DNA of 22,362 nucleotides from Methylococcaceae bacterium UBA7658 (GCA_002483425.1 DLHW01000052.1:394-22755), one strand, 5' to 3'; counted from the stretch's first letter, positions 8,701 to 19,678 are shown. Notes: generated from the sequence alone by a model not told the origin. Program-made: numbers and translations.

Positions 8701-9228
8701 TTGTTGATACTGATTATAATAGGAAGCCAATTTATCTAATTTCTCTAGCACTTCTGGATGTTCTTTTCCTAATGACTTTTCTGTATTTTCCAGATCGTTG
8801 CGAAGCGATAACTCTTGTTTTTTTGATTCGTTGAAAGCAGTTTGAATACTATCTTCAACGGTGCTTGATTTTTCTTTTTTCTTAATTTGTTCATTAACAT
8901 AATAGAGTCTATCAGCCGATTCTTGATCGCCTTGTTTCTTATAAACATCGGCTAAATGCAGTCGACTTTCTATTGCGACAGGATGGTCTGCACCTAAAGA
9001 TTTCTCAAATAATTCTAAGCTACGCCATAGCCACATTAAAGCTTCGCGCCAATCACCTGAGTTGTACATAGCGTCACCAAGTGCCCTCGCTATTTTAGGG
9101 TCATCTGGATTAGCAATCAGCTCTTTCCTGAGATGTTCAATGTCTGTATTTGCCGACTTATCTAAAGCCTCTGTGTTTACGGTGAATACGAGACATATAA
9201 TGAGCAGAAGATTACAAATCATCTTCAT
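5713..9228 (-). CDS. Secreted TPR-CHAT protein (caspase-like protease candidate)
   Basis: This 1171-aa protein has three parts. A signal peptide, MKMICNLLLIICLVF, ends near TEA. A long array of kinesin-light-chain-type TPRs covers about residues 25-620, with recurring LGxxHP, LAxxY and LLxRSxxI patterns. A linker leads to a C-terminal CHAT domain from about 850. The caspase-like dyad is present: His998 in LHLATHG and Cys1082 in LSACDTANG, followed by GEGVYSLSRAF and LSTLWTVDD. CHAT proteins are clan CD protease candidates; TPR-CHAT is the architecture of the CRISPR-linked Craspase protease, but nothing CRISPR-like is here and the export signal argues for a periplasmic or surface role. The frame extends to a TTG at 9270 overlapping the previous gene; the ATG at 9228 (or 9222) gives the signal peptide. 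The TPR half is much richer in AT than the CHAT core. Confidence 0.9.
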   Translation of the reverse strand: MKMICNLLLIICLVFTVNTEALDKSANTDIEHLRKELIANPDDPKIARALGDAMYNSGDWREALMWLWRSLELFEKSLGADHPVAIESRLHLADVYKKQGDQESADRLYYVNEQIKKKEKSSTVEDSIQTAFNESKKQELSLRNDLENTEKSLGKEHPEVLEKLDKLASYYNQYQQYKLAEPLLKRSITIRKKIFGKNHLQVGISLNNLASNFSQYEYKQANSFFKQSLPIFENALAKYYKSPKQDYPELMTILYNLSKIFENLHNYDKAEAIYNHIIAFNDEDNNLDDQSIIFVLNDLSNIYYEQSKIELIEPLLLRVLAITENNLGKEHYQVSNALDNLAKYYLSLVKPEKAEPILERSASIKEKAFISRNPNEENTVQYAEYLLQVSIFFAEYGNLVKSDLYLQRSQLVLEKYFGKEHQRLAPYSLINLAQAYETLGQYNKAELIYLRSIAILEKNSVNDINFLGALANCYEKQTKYDQAIAINLKLLNNNKDTSFKNSILSEIARLYFTQGKHDQAESFLLRYLNETEKDMASSGEIRGLGDLTKIKLAQNKLDQAESFAKRRLNTIDLEHSDANLYDLKDNLEDLARIYLSQDRYIEADEVMRRAMSTNMKIIEGYADAARDQQENFFQEWQPTRNMFVSYYKKRNFPGKALEFSLTFKNWLLRKEKEFSALIAQNKNPIITRKYERLKNLRFQISNMLVSGNFMRYKAKIINDQILQLEPELKAGNNTESQSVNKLGVFSPTAPITIKHYISELLTTKLSSNEVLIDYLIFKENDFKNRKNSETEQIIALIADQSNGVKMVYLGELASISKAIQEFKNAVIPSNSNLGSRSENLKKISQKLYSALWQPLSPYLVNKKTVYIVPDGELILLPFKALQYETGRFLGEQTELITLTSALDIVTPPRTGKPSKPVIFASPDYGMSNLKRDVTDTANRESKEIYLKPLPGTLLEGQQIDKLFHTKTKTPSQLFLKQQATEQAINAVHSPKVLHLATHGFFLDDEKTESQDLSAVLMRRMDQSNAPLKNIENPLTRSGLAFSGANLGINGIKQADGSDGILTALEVLNLDLADTDLVTLSACDTANGEVKNGEGVYSLSRAFQEAGAKAVLSTLWTVDDQATADFMKSFYNRYLDGKPPQQAIQETQAEFRQHERYKDPFYWAGFVMIGKD

Positions 9229-9254
9229 ACGGTTATATTTTGTTACACAACAAA

Positions 9255-9893
9255 TTAAAAATTTGTACAAGTATTGTCATCTGTAACAATTGCCTGTTGC
9301 ACCGTATCGGACAGTTCGATTTCATCTGTAGTCAGTTCGGGGTTTAATGAGCCAAAGTGTTGCCACAGCAAGCTGTTGTCCGCCTTGTTGAACACCACTA
9401 CCAAGGCTTTGCCCTTGCATTGGTTCAGTTCTTTGGGTAAGTCGATCCGCAGCCGGGTTTTTGTGCCTGAGCTTGCTTTAGGGGTGGTGAGCGGGGTAAA
9501 GCCACGGCCTATGAAGGGGATGGACTCGTTGTTGGCAAACACCAAGGCGCTTTTAGTGTCGGCTTGATATTCGATGGAGATGGGTTCGCCTTTTTTGACA
9601 ATGACAAACTTGAGGTTTTCACTAAAAGTCACTGCTTTCCGCCACTGCCATTGCCCGTTTTGGTAGTTGATTGGGTCTTCGCGCACTGTTTCGCCATTGT
9701 CCAGCACCCGTAAAGTCAATCCGTCTTTTGGCCGAAAGCGTTTAAGCCCGTCTTGATCGAATTCGACCACGGTTTTTAAGTCTGGGCCGACCGTTACATT
9801 GTTAAAGCCATAAATCAGTTCTGCGCTTTGGGCTTGGGTTAAGGCCAGCAGGGCGCATAGGCCGGACATCAGTCGAGATAGTTTAATTCGCAT
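9255..9893 (-). CDS. Secreted protein of unknown function, partner of TPR-CHAT
   Basis: This 212-aa protein has a clear Sec signal peptide (basic MRIKLSR, hydrophobic core, AQSA then ELIYGF; cleavage near residue 24). The mature part is about 188 aa, rich in beta-type and charged stretches, with two cysteines (C159 and C209) that could form a disulfide. I recognise no domain. The start at 9893 is fixed by a strong GGAGG nine bases upstream; an upstream TTG frame is discarded. The gene overlaps the 3' end of the membrane-protein gene by 25 bases, and its stop lies 26 bases before the TPR-CHAT ATG, so all three should share a transcript. A soluble periplasmic partner of the neighbouring products is the simplest inference. 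Confidence 0.8.
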   Translation of the reverse strand: MRIKLSRLMSGLCALLALTQAQSAELIYGFNNVTVGPDLKTVVEFDQDGLKRFRPKDGLTLRVLDNGETVREDPINYQNGQWQWRKAVTFSENLKFVIVKKGEPISIEYQADTKSALVFANNESIPFIGRGFTPLTTPKASSGTKTRLRIDLPKELNQCKGKALVVVFNKADNSLLWQHFGSLNPELTTDEIELSDTVQQAIVTDDNTCTNF

Positions 9894-10939
9894 GGGTGAT
9901 AACCTCCATTTTTGCAATTGGAAAACGGGGAAACGGTCGCATACTGGTGCGTGGCAATGACCAGGTCTTGTGGAATGTAGCTGATTTGGAAGTAGTTCAG
10001 CCGGTCGTAAATATACAGTCCATCAGCCGATTTCTGCAAGAGCAGCACACCGTTTTTATGGGTGATTTTGTCTGTGTTGGCAATGTCTGTTGAATTGATG
10101 GCGAGATGGCTCTGGTTGTAGCTGATGCTGATGAGCGGGTACTGGTATTGAGCACCTAAAATGCCGCAGTTGAAAGGAATAAAGAGGGCTTGCACCAGGA
10201 GATAGAGGTACAAAAGCCACTTTGCCCATGTATTTTGCCGATGCCACGCCAACACAAGTGTATTCACACTCACTATTATGATAATGAGCATTAAGGCATT
10301 GAGACGGACAGCGTCATTGCCTGATACGTCGTATTTTTTTGGTATTGAGAAAAATTGTTGGTTGGCGGAATTGCTCTGATTAAGCATTGCTATCCGGCGG
10401 GGAAAATCAGACTTCTGACTTTGATTTTCAAAAGCGGTTAAATTTTTTTTCTGCTGAAAATATTGCACCGTGTTTGCGGGTTGCAAAACATTTTCGACTT
10501 TGAATGGACTGACTTCTATTTGTAAAGTCGCAAGCATCATAACAAACAGCAAACTTAACCTTACCGATTCTACCCATCGATTGCTACGTAACCGAACAGC
10601 TAAAGCGCTGCTGGATAACTTTAATAAGGCCAGCATTATGGCTAATAACAGAAAAGCCGATACCCATACCCATAAAGATTTGGTATCCCAGAATGGACTA
10701 TGCAATAGGGCAAACCAAAGCTCAGGGCTAGTGAATAGATAAATATAGGTTTGCAAAATAATCAGCAAGTTTTTACCGGCAAATTCGGCATATATTTGCG
10801 GATTGCCTTCAATATTGGCTAAGCCAAGAACACGGTAATAAGCGATAAAGGATAAAAACCCGCCCGCGTAAAAAAGGAGGACAATACTAAACTGCGAACT
10901 GATTACTTTTAATGTCGATCGGGTTAATCGGTCAATCAT
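9869..10939 (-). CDS. Polytopic membrane protein of unknown function
   Basis: This 356-aa protein has about six hydrophobic segments: near residues 16-36, 52-72, 88-112, 126-142, 213-232 and 240-262. A polar stretch of about 70 residues separates segments four and five, and a soluble C-terminal domain of about 95 residues carries paired cysteines in its last 20 (SNCKNGGYHPCELNY). No family is recognised. The ATG at 10939 is the only sensible start; its ribosome site is weak. It is the first gene of the minus-strand unit and overlaps the secreted-protein gene. I infer an inner-membrane component acting with that protein and the TPR-CHAT protein. Confidence 0.8.
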   Translation of the reverse strand: MIDRLTRSTLKVISSQFSIVLLFYAGGFLSFIAYYRVLGLANIEGNPQIYAEFAGKNLLIILQTYIYLFTSPELWFALLHSPFWDTKSLWVWVSAFLLLAIMLALLKLSSSALAVRLRSNRWVESVRLSLLFVMMLATLQIEVSPFKVENVLQPANTVQYFQQKKNLTAFENQSQKSDFPRRIAMLNQSNSANQQFFSIPKKYDVSGNDAVRLNALMLIIIIVSVNTLVLAWHRQNTWAKWLLYLYLLVQALFIPFNCGILGAQYQYPLISISYNQSHLAINSTDIANTDKITHKNGVLLLQKSADGLYIYDRLNYFQISYIPQDLVIATHQYATVSPFSNCKNGGYHPCELNYLD

Positions 10940-11111
10940 AAGCTGTTTTTTACAGATAAAAAATTACTGCTGACTTCTATTTATTGCCTTATTTTAATTG
11001 AAAAACATAGTATTCGTATGACAACCTAAAGGGCAGATATAAATGATAATTAAAAAAACCAGTGTGCTTAAAATTAGAGAAACTCGCCCGCAAATTTATT
11101 TTTTGCAAAAC

Positions 11112-11966
11112 TTAGTCATTTATTAGCGGTTCTATAACAGCACGATCTTCCGCACTCAACTCAAACTCGAAAATCGCTAGATCCTCTCGCATATGCGTCT
11201 CCGATGTGGTTCCTGTCAGCGGCACGATGCCGGTCTGGGTTAAATAGCGGAAAAAGACTTGTTCCGGCGTACGCAGGTAGTGTGCGGCTAGTTTTTGCAG
11301 TCCGGCGTGATTTAAAATCTGCGGGTTTGCGGTGAGCGTCCAAAAGCTTTGGTAGATCATGCCCTGCTCAGAGCAAAAAGCGCGGAGTTCCCGGTCGTAA
11401 CCGGTTTGGGCGTAGAAGCGGTTTTGGAGAACGGCGGGTTTGACGGCAGCAGCGTCGTAGACGCTTTGGAGTTGTTTTAAGTTATAACAGTTACTAATGC
11501 CGAGTTGTTTTACATAGCCCATCCGGACTAATTTTTCCATAGCTTGCCAGACTTCCATAGTTTGTTCCATTGCGGCTAAGGGCGAATGCAAAACCAAGCC
11601 ATCCAAATAACCCGTTTGCAGATTAGTCACCGAGACTTGAAAAGACTGGGCGACTTGCTCGCTTAAATTCGTTGCGGGATCATAAGGTATCCGTAAAGGG
11701 TCATGCCCGTCTCTAGGGGTAAATTTGGTTTGTAAATACAGTTCATCCCGTTTTATAAGACCACGTTTTTCGCAAGCGGCAATGCCTTCGCCAACGCCGG
11801 GTTCGTTGTAATGCTTGGGTTGACAGGCGGTATCGATCCCGCGAAAACCCAGTGTAATGGCCCGCTCCACCCATTCCGCGGTCCGTTCTTTTTTCCAGGC
11901 TGTGCCGTACAGAATCATAGGTATACGGACATTTTGGCGGGTTAAAAAATATGTGCCGGGCGTCAT
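11112..11966 (-). CDS. Aldo/keto reductase
   Basis: This 284-aa protein has the (beta/alpha)8 NADPH-dependent aldo/keto reductase pattern. The full catalytic tetrad is visible: Asp45 (FRGIDTA), Tyr53 (KHYNEPGVG), Lys81 (LQTKFTP) and His127 (DGLVLHSP). LGISNCY and the barrel C-terminus follow. It probably reduces an aldehyde or ketone in the cytosol; the substrate cannot be read from sequence. The ATG at 11966 is chosen; an in-frame TTG at 11981 would add five residues. It lies 53 bases after the pentapeptide-repeat gene on the same strand and may be co-transcribed. No clear terminator follows in the 172-bp AT-rich gap up to 10940. Confidence 0.9.
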   Translation of the reverse strand: MTPGTYFLTRQNVRIPMILYGTAWKKERTAEWVERAITLGFRGIDTACQPKHYNEPGVGEGIAACEKRGLIKRDELYLQTKFTPRDGHDPLRIPYDPATNLSEQVAQSFQVSVTNLQTGYLDGLVLHSPLAAMEQTMEVWQAMEKLVRMGYVKQLGISNCYNLKQLQSVYDAAAVKPAVLQNRFYAQTGYDRELRAFCSEQGMIYQSFWTLTANPQILNHAGLQKLAAHYLRTPEQVFFRYLTQTGIVPLTGTTSETHMREDLAIFEFELSAEDRAVIEPLIND

Positions 11967-12019
11967 AAGGCTTGTCGACAAAATTATGTTGTCAATTATT
12001 TCATAATGTTATTCTAATG

Positions 12020-14239
12020 CTATCGCGCCGTGGGCGGAGCCGACTGAGTATCCTGGCTGTTGGCTTGAGTCATTAGCTTTAGTTTTATTTGCTCGGGCAA
12101 GTCCGATAATCCTTCACACGTTTTCAACTGGGTTGAAGTCTTAGACAAGGCGGACGCTAGATCGTAATCGGGATCGCCAGCGCCGGATTTTTCAAAGGCC
12201 CTCCGGCAGATACCGGCCGCAATCGTAACATCCGAACACGCCAATGCGATCAGTTCGGGAAATAACGCCGCCCGGTAAGCATTCATCTGTTCCGGCTGTC
12301 GGTAGACGCAGGGCAAAACCGCCGGATTATCGCTGTAACATCCGGTCAGATTGGTTAGCTTATCGAATGGGTTAGCGGGTTTCAACGTGTCTATACGTTC
12401 TTCGAAGGCGTTAAATTTTTCGGCGTCGAATAAGGCCTTGAGGGTCGCTCTTAATTGATGTTGCTGCTGAGACCAATCAGCATACGCGCTACCGGACAGA
12501 TAACCGGCTGTAAGATCGGCTTCCGGCCAGACCGCGCCTTGTAATTGCGTTTTCCGGAACACCGTTCCTCGAAGCTTGGTTTTACTTAAATCGGCGCCTT
12601 GCAAGTTGGCGTAATCCAAACTGCCCGCGGCTAAGTTCGCCTCCTGCAAATTGGCGCCTTGCAAGTTTGCTCCGCGTAAATCGGCGGCTTGCATTTGCGC
12701 CTTCCTTAAATTAACGCCTTGCAAAACCGCACCGCGAAGGTCGGCGCTTTGTAAATTGGCCCATCCCAAATCCGCGCCTTGTAAGTTTGCACCGCGCAGG
12801 TCGGCGCCCCGTAAATCGGCTTCAATAAGGCCCGCGCCTTGTAATTGAGTGCCGCCTAAAACCGCGCCTTGCAATTGGGTTTTATCCCATCCGATAACAC
12901 CTTGCAGTTTAGCGTTCAATAATACCGCGCCTTGCAATTGAACATGGCGGAGATCGGCTTTCGGCAAAACGGCGCCGTAGAAATTGGCAAAACGTAAATC
13001 GCGGTTTTGCAAATTCAGCCCTTCAAACTCCTTAAAAGCACTGTCGCGCACCGGTTTATCGGGATCGGTGGCGCGGGTTAGCAGCGCCATCGAGACCTCC
13101 TTAGGCACTAGCTTGGCTTCTTTTAAATCGAGATTGCGTGGAAATAGGTTTAAATTAAACCAGCCGCACGTACCCAGCACGACTTTTAAAATGGTGGCTT
13201 CCGATTTTTCTGCTTGGGGTAACGAAGTGCAAGCCACTGTATTGTATTGGTAAGCAGCAACGCTTAACCAGGCGGCTGGAACTTTCCGGATTAGCCAATC
13301 CTCGAAATAGCGCGGCGTTTCTTCATGATCCTGGCGCTCCGCAGAGTCTTCTTCCGGATTGTAATAGTTTTGCAAAGTTGTGTTGCCCGGAATTACCGCC
13401 AAAAGACTAAGAAAAACCACTAAGGGTACCGAAATCAATAATACAATCATCCCTTTGGGAATAACTTCCGAATGCATAACCGGCTTGTTGACGCCGGTTT
13501 GCCTCGCCGTCGTCTTATAAGCCGGACGGATAATGTTGATGATCCGATGGCCCATCTGCACGGCGGCGTATTTCAACCAGAGCAGCCAACTGGATAACTG
13601 AAACCCCGCATTCCGCCACCATTCCAAAGCCCGGTCTTGCGGCGATGCAATCAACGGCCATAAGGTCAGCAACAAAATGGCGTCTACCCAAACGGCAATG
13701 CGTTGCGACCAGGTAATGGCTTCATCGTGAAAAGGCAGAAAACGGATTTGAGCCGCCAGTAAAACAAATAAGGGCAAGGCAATCAATGTGATACCCACGA
13801 CTAAGGACAACAGCCAGCGAATAAGAAAAACACTCGAACGGCCCGCGATAAGGTGGGTTAACGGAAAGATGAATAAGCGGTCGCGCACTTGTTGCCCGGC
13901 TTCGTTAGCGGGCAAATCGCGATCTAAATTCCACAACTTACAGGATAATAATTCTAACTGCATCAACAAATTGAAATGCAAGAGCACGACCATCCACGGT
14001 ACGAAATTGTAAAACGCAGTCAGCGGCAACTCCACATCCAGAATCGGCAATTTGACCGGACTGATCCGTAACAAATCTTCATGCGTCGTACCCCAAACAA
14101 TTACCCCGACATACGCCACAAACGCTAAAAAAGCGATGTGCAATGCCGCAATTGTTTGCGAAGCCGAATTAGCGGCGTCGAGTAGTTTTTCGATGTGATC
14201 GGACTGTATTTCCTGTTTTTCTTCGGTCGAATTTTGCAT
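12020..14239 (-). CDS. Membrane-anchored pentapeptide-repeat protein
   Basis: The 739-aa product has a membrane N-terminus with about five hydrophobic segments (near 31-50, 76-98, 141-164, 181-198 and 262-283). A soluble region of about 120 residues follows, then a pentapeptide-repeat block at about 408-582 of A(D/N)LxG type (LRGAD, LRGAN, LQGAD and similar). Such repeats form a square right-handed beta-helix. A C-terminal region of about 150 residues with six cysteines follows. Pentapeptide proteins range from gyrase-protecting DNA mimics to scaffolds; the membrane anchor argues against a free gyrase inhibitor. The start is uncertain: ATG at 14239 is used, and an in-frame GTG at 14254 would add five residues. 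No specific function is recognised. Confidence 0.88.
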   Translation of the reverse strand: MQNSTEEKQEIQSDHIEKLLDAANSASQTIAALHIAFLAFVAYVGVIVWGTTHEDLLRISPVKLPILDVELPLTAFYNFVPWMVVLLHFNLLMQLELLSCKLWNLDRDLPANEAGQQVRDRLFIFPLTHLIAGRSSVFLIRWLLSLVVGITLIALPLFVLLAAQIRFLPFHDEAITWSQRIAVWVDAILLLTLWPLIASPQDRALEWWRNAGFQLSSWLLWLKYAAVQMGHRIINIIRPAYKTTARQTGVNKPVMHSEVIPKGMIVLLISVPLVVFLSLLAVIPGNTTLQNYYNPEEDSAERQDHEETPRYFEDWLIRKVPAAWLSVAAYQYNTVACTSLPQAEKSEATILKVVLGTCGWFNLNLFPRNLDLKEAKLVPKEVSMALLTRATDPDKPVRDSAFKEFEGLNLQNRDLRFANFYGAVLPKADLRHVQLQGAVLLNAKLQGVIGWDKTQLQGAVLGGTQLQGAGLIEADLRGADLRGANLQGADLGWANLQSADLRGAVLQGVNLRKAQMQAADLRGANLQGANLQEANLAAGSLDYANLQGADLSKTKLRGTVFRKTQLQGAVWPEADLTAGYLSGSAYADWSQQQHQLRATLKALFDAEKFNAFEERIDTLKPANPFDKLTNLTGCYSDNPAVLPCVYRQPEQMNAYRAALFPELIALACSDVTIAAGICRRAFEKSGAGDPDYDLASALSKTSTQLKTCEGLSDLPEQIKLKLMTQANSQDTQSAPPTAR
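12481..12840 (-). repeat. 60-bp tandem period in the pentapeptide-repeat block
   Basis: On the plus strand the string CGCCTT recurs at exactly 60-base steps, ending at 12540, 12600, 12660, 12720, 12780 and 12840. Each 60-bp unit encodes four pentapeptides, meaning 20 residues or one full turn of the predicted beta-helix, and each unit ends its turn at an LQG(A/V)-type face. The higher-order period in DNA suggests growth by duplication of whole coils rather than single pentapeptides. Confidence 0.8.
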
Positions 14240-14297
14240 GTCGTTTACACTCACATGCTAGTTACAGGAATGATTATTTTATCGCTGCCAATAATAA

Positions 14298-14851
14298 CTA
14301 GCTTTTTGATACAGGTTTCTTTAAAAAGCCATTAGCTCTTTCAAGAGCAAGTTCTTGGGAACTAATATGAAAAATAAGTAAAACTATAGCGCTAATGGAA
14401 ATTGTAATTCTCGAACTATGAAAGTTAAAATCATCCGGAAAAAAGAAGAGCGGTATGCAAAGAGTAGCCGCTATGCGCAACAAGGCTGACTCTGCAATTA
14501 ATTTTTTAACAACACTTTGTTGGTCTAAATTTAAATCAGAAATATCATTCAATATATCTCTATTCCTTCTGTATATTTGCTTTTTAAAAAAAATTACGAC
14601 ATGTTTATTATTAAATAAATATACAAAACAAGGTATTATTGTTAATCGACCAGTAACATCAGCAACATAACCAATGAAATAAGAAAAAACAAGTAAACAA
14701 TCCCAGAAGTAAAAGAAGAAATTTTTTCGGTGCTACAGGGAAAAATGTAAACAGCTATCAACATCCCGCCAGGAATTACTCGCGCTATTAAGTCAAAATA
14801 GAGTTCAGGAATAAATTCACTCCATTTAGTCGTTGTGGTTTCATTACCCAT
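14298..14851 (-). pseudogene. Small membrane protein gene split by a one-base frameshift
   Basis: Two adjacent minus-strand frames look like one gene. The 5' part (ATG at 14851 to TAA at 14642) encodes 69 aa beginning MGNETTTTKWSEF and entering a membrane segment. The 3' part, one frame away, is open from a TAG at 14733-14735 to the stop at 14298. It reads sensibly across the first stop (YFIGYVADVTGRL) and ends with another hydrophobic segment and a charged tail. The combined span is 554 bases; adding one base gives 555, or 184 aa. The shift must lie between 14642 and 14735, where there are two six-base homopolymers (14684-14689 and 14722-14727). It may be a real mutation, an assembly error, or slippage. 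The region is AT-rich. It starts ten bases after the kinase-like gene. Function unknown. Confidence 0.6.
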
Positions 14852-14861
14852 ACTGTTTCAC

Positions 14862-15899
14862 TTATACCACTAATTTGTTAATAATGTTGTTAATTATTTG
14901 ATTTTTATTAAATATATTTTTGCATAATCTAAATAATTTTAAAGACCGAATTAAATTTTGTTCAGGCTCTGTTACTTTAAAATACAAATTACCATTCAAA
15001 TAATCGGTATAAAACCGAAGCCCTAATTCAAAGGGTATCAACCGAATCGCCGAATAGAAATAGTTAAAATCGTACCGGGTCAATAACGCGCCCATTTCGT
15101 TGACATAACCGGTCAATACCGCTTTACAAATGTCCAGATCGAAACTATCGTCGCTCTCGATATGACAACACGAGCGCAGACAGTCGCCGATATCGTAATG
15201 AATTAAACCGGGTTTAACGGTGTCGAGATCGATTAAACTGACGATTTGACTGGTAACTTTGTCGAACAGAAAATTATTCAGTTTCGGGTCGCCGTGGGTT
15301 ACTCGCATCTTTAATAAGCCCCGGTCTTTGGCGTCTTCCAGATCGTTAATGATATGCCGGTGACGTTCGATAAAATCCCGGCATACGGCATTTTCAAGGG
15401 CTTCGGTTCGAGCTTTAACCTGTTGATAATGGTTGTAGTAACAAGGAGCAATGTGAAATCCGGGCAAAGTATCGTGAAATCGGCCGGCAGCCATGCCGTA
15501 ACCTAAACGATGAAATTTACCCAAGGCAGCGCCTACTTGTTCCGCTTCCATCTTATTATTTAAAGTTTCCAAACAATAAGTATTCGCGATATACCCCCAT
15601 GCCCGCCAATATTCATCCGATTCGTCCACGACATAATAGGCTGCCGCTTGAGTTTGGAGAAGCTCGGGAATTTTTAGCGTCACGCTGCTACCGTTAAGTC
15701 CGGCAACATGACGATTGAGTTCCGCCAAGTTCGCCATAATTAACTCAGGCTGCTGAAACACATGACGGTTGATCTTCTGCAGCACGAATGGCTGCTGACC
15801 GGTCGTAACTAAATAGGTATCGTTAATTAATCCATTGCCCAGCGCTTCGAGTTTCTCGACAAACGGCGCAAATTGTTTTGCAATGACCTCTGGATCCAT
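14862..15899 (-). CDS. APH-fold phosphotransferase, N-acetylhexosamine-kinase-like
   Basis: This 345-aa protein has the aminoglycoside phosphotransferase/choline kinase fold: N-terminal GLINDTYLV and FVLQKINRHVF (nucleotide-loop and Lys region), Brenner motif THGDPKLNNFLFD with catalytic Asp204 and Asn209, then metal-binding LIDLDTVKPG (Asp224). HGDPKxxN with IDLDTxxPG resembles the NahK type, which phosphorylates N-acetylhexosamines; relatives were once mislabelled mucin desulfatases. Sugar or amino-sugar phosphorylation is an inference. The ATG at 15899 is used, 14 bases after the metH stop; the frame extends to a TTG inside metH. It probably shares the metH transcript. The last 25 codons are very AT-rich, like the broken gene that follows. 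Confidence 0.85.
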   Translation of the reverse strand: MDPEVIAKQFAPFVEKLEALGNGLINDTYLVTTGQQPFVLQKINRHVFQQPELIMANLAELNRHVAGLNGSSVTLKIPELLQTQAAAYYVVDESDEYWRAWGYIANTYCLETLNNKMEAEQVGAALGKFHRLGYGMAAGRFHDTLPGFHIAPCYYNHYQQVKARTEALENAVCRDFIERHRHIINDLEDAKDRGLLKMRVTHGDPKLNNFLFDKVTSQIVSLIDLDTVKPGLIHYDIGDCLRSCCHIESDDSFDLDICKAVLTGYVNEMGALLTRYDFNYFYSAIRLIPFELGLRFYTDYLNGNLYFKVTEPEQNLIRSLKLFRLCKNIFNKNQIINNIINKLVV

Positions 15900-15913
15900 G
15901 AAAGATTCTATTT

Positions 15914-19597
<3,684 letters not shown>

Positions 19598-19629
19598 TAG
19601 ATTATTTGGCAGATATTTAGGATAGGTTT

Positions 19630-19651
19630 ATGATTACTTTAACATAATCAT
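19630..19651. promoter_or_regulatory. Dyad in the metH/DUF2970 divergent promoter region
   Basis: A perfect inverted repeat, ATGATTA and TAATCAT separated by eight bases, lies in the middle of the 81-bp gap between metH and the DUF2970 gene. Its size and place suit an operator for a dimeric regulator. It does not match the MetJ box (AGACGTCT) or the MetR pattern (TGAA-N5-TTCA). AT-rich dyads of this size can occur by chance. Confidence 0.35.
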
Positions 19652-19678
19652 TTCTTTTTTGAGATTAGGGAGTTAGCT

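Noticed and set aside
5713..9228. Link of the TPR-CHAT gene to a type III-E CRISPR (Craspase) system
   Set aside because: No CRISPR array, Cas7-11 or other cas gene is visible in the window, and this protein begins with a signal peptide.
11060..11111. GCAAA/TTTGC hairpin as terminator for the aldo/keto reductase gene
   Set aside because: The stem is five base pairs, mostly A-T, and on the minus strand it is followed by GGGCG rather than a U-run.
12651..12848. Plus-strand repetitive open frame rich in Ala, Lys, Pro and Cys
   Set aside because: It is the antisense reading of the 60-bp pentapeptide repeat; its periodicity comes from the real gene on the minus strand.
19598..19678. Cobalamin or SAM riboswitch before metH
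   Set aside because: Only 81 bases are available, and no B12-box or SAM-type paired elements can be found in them.
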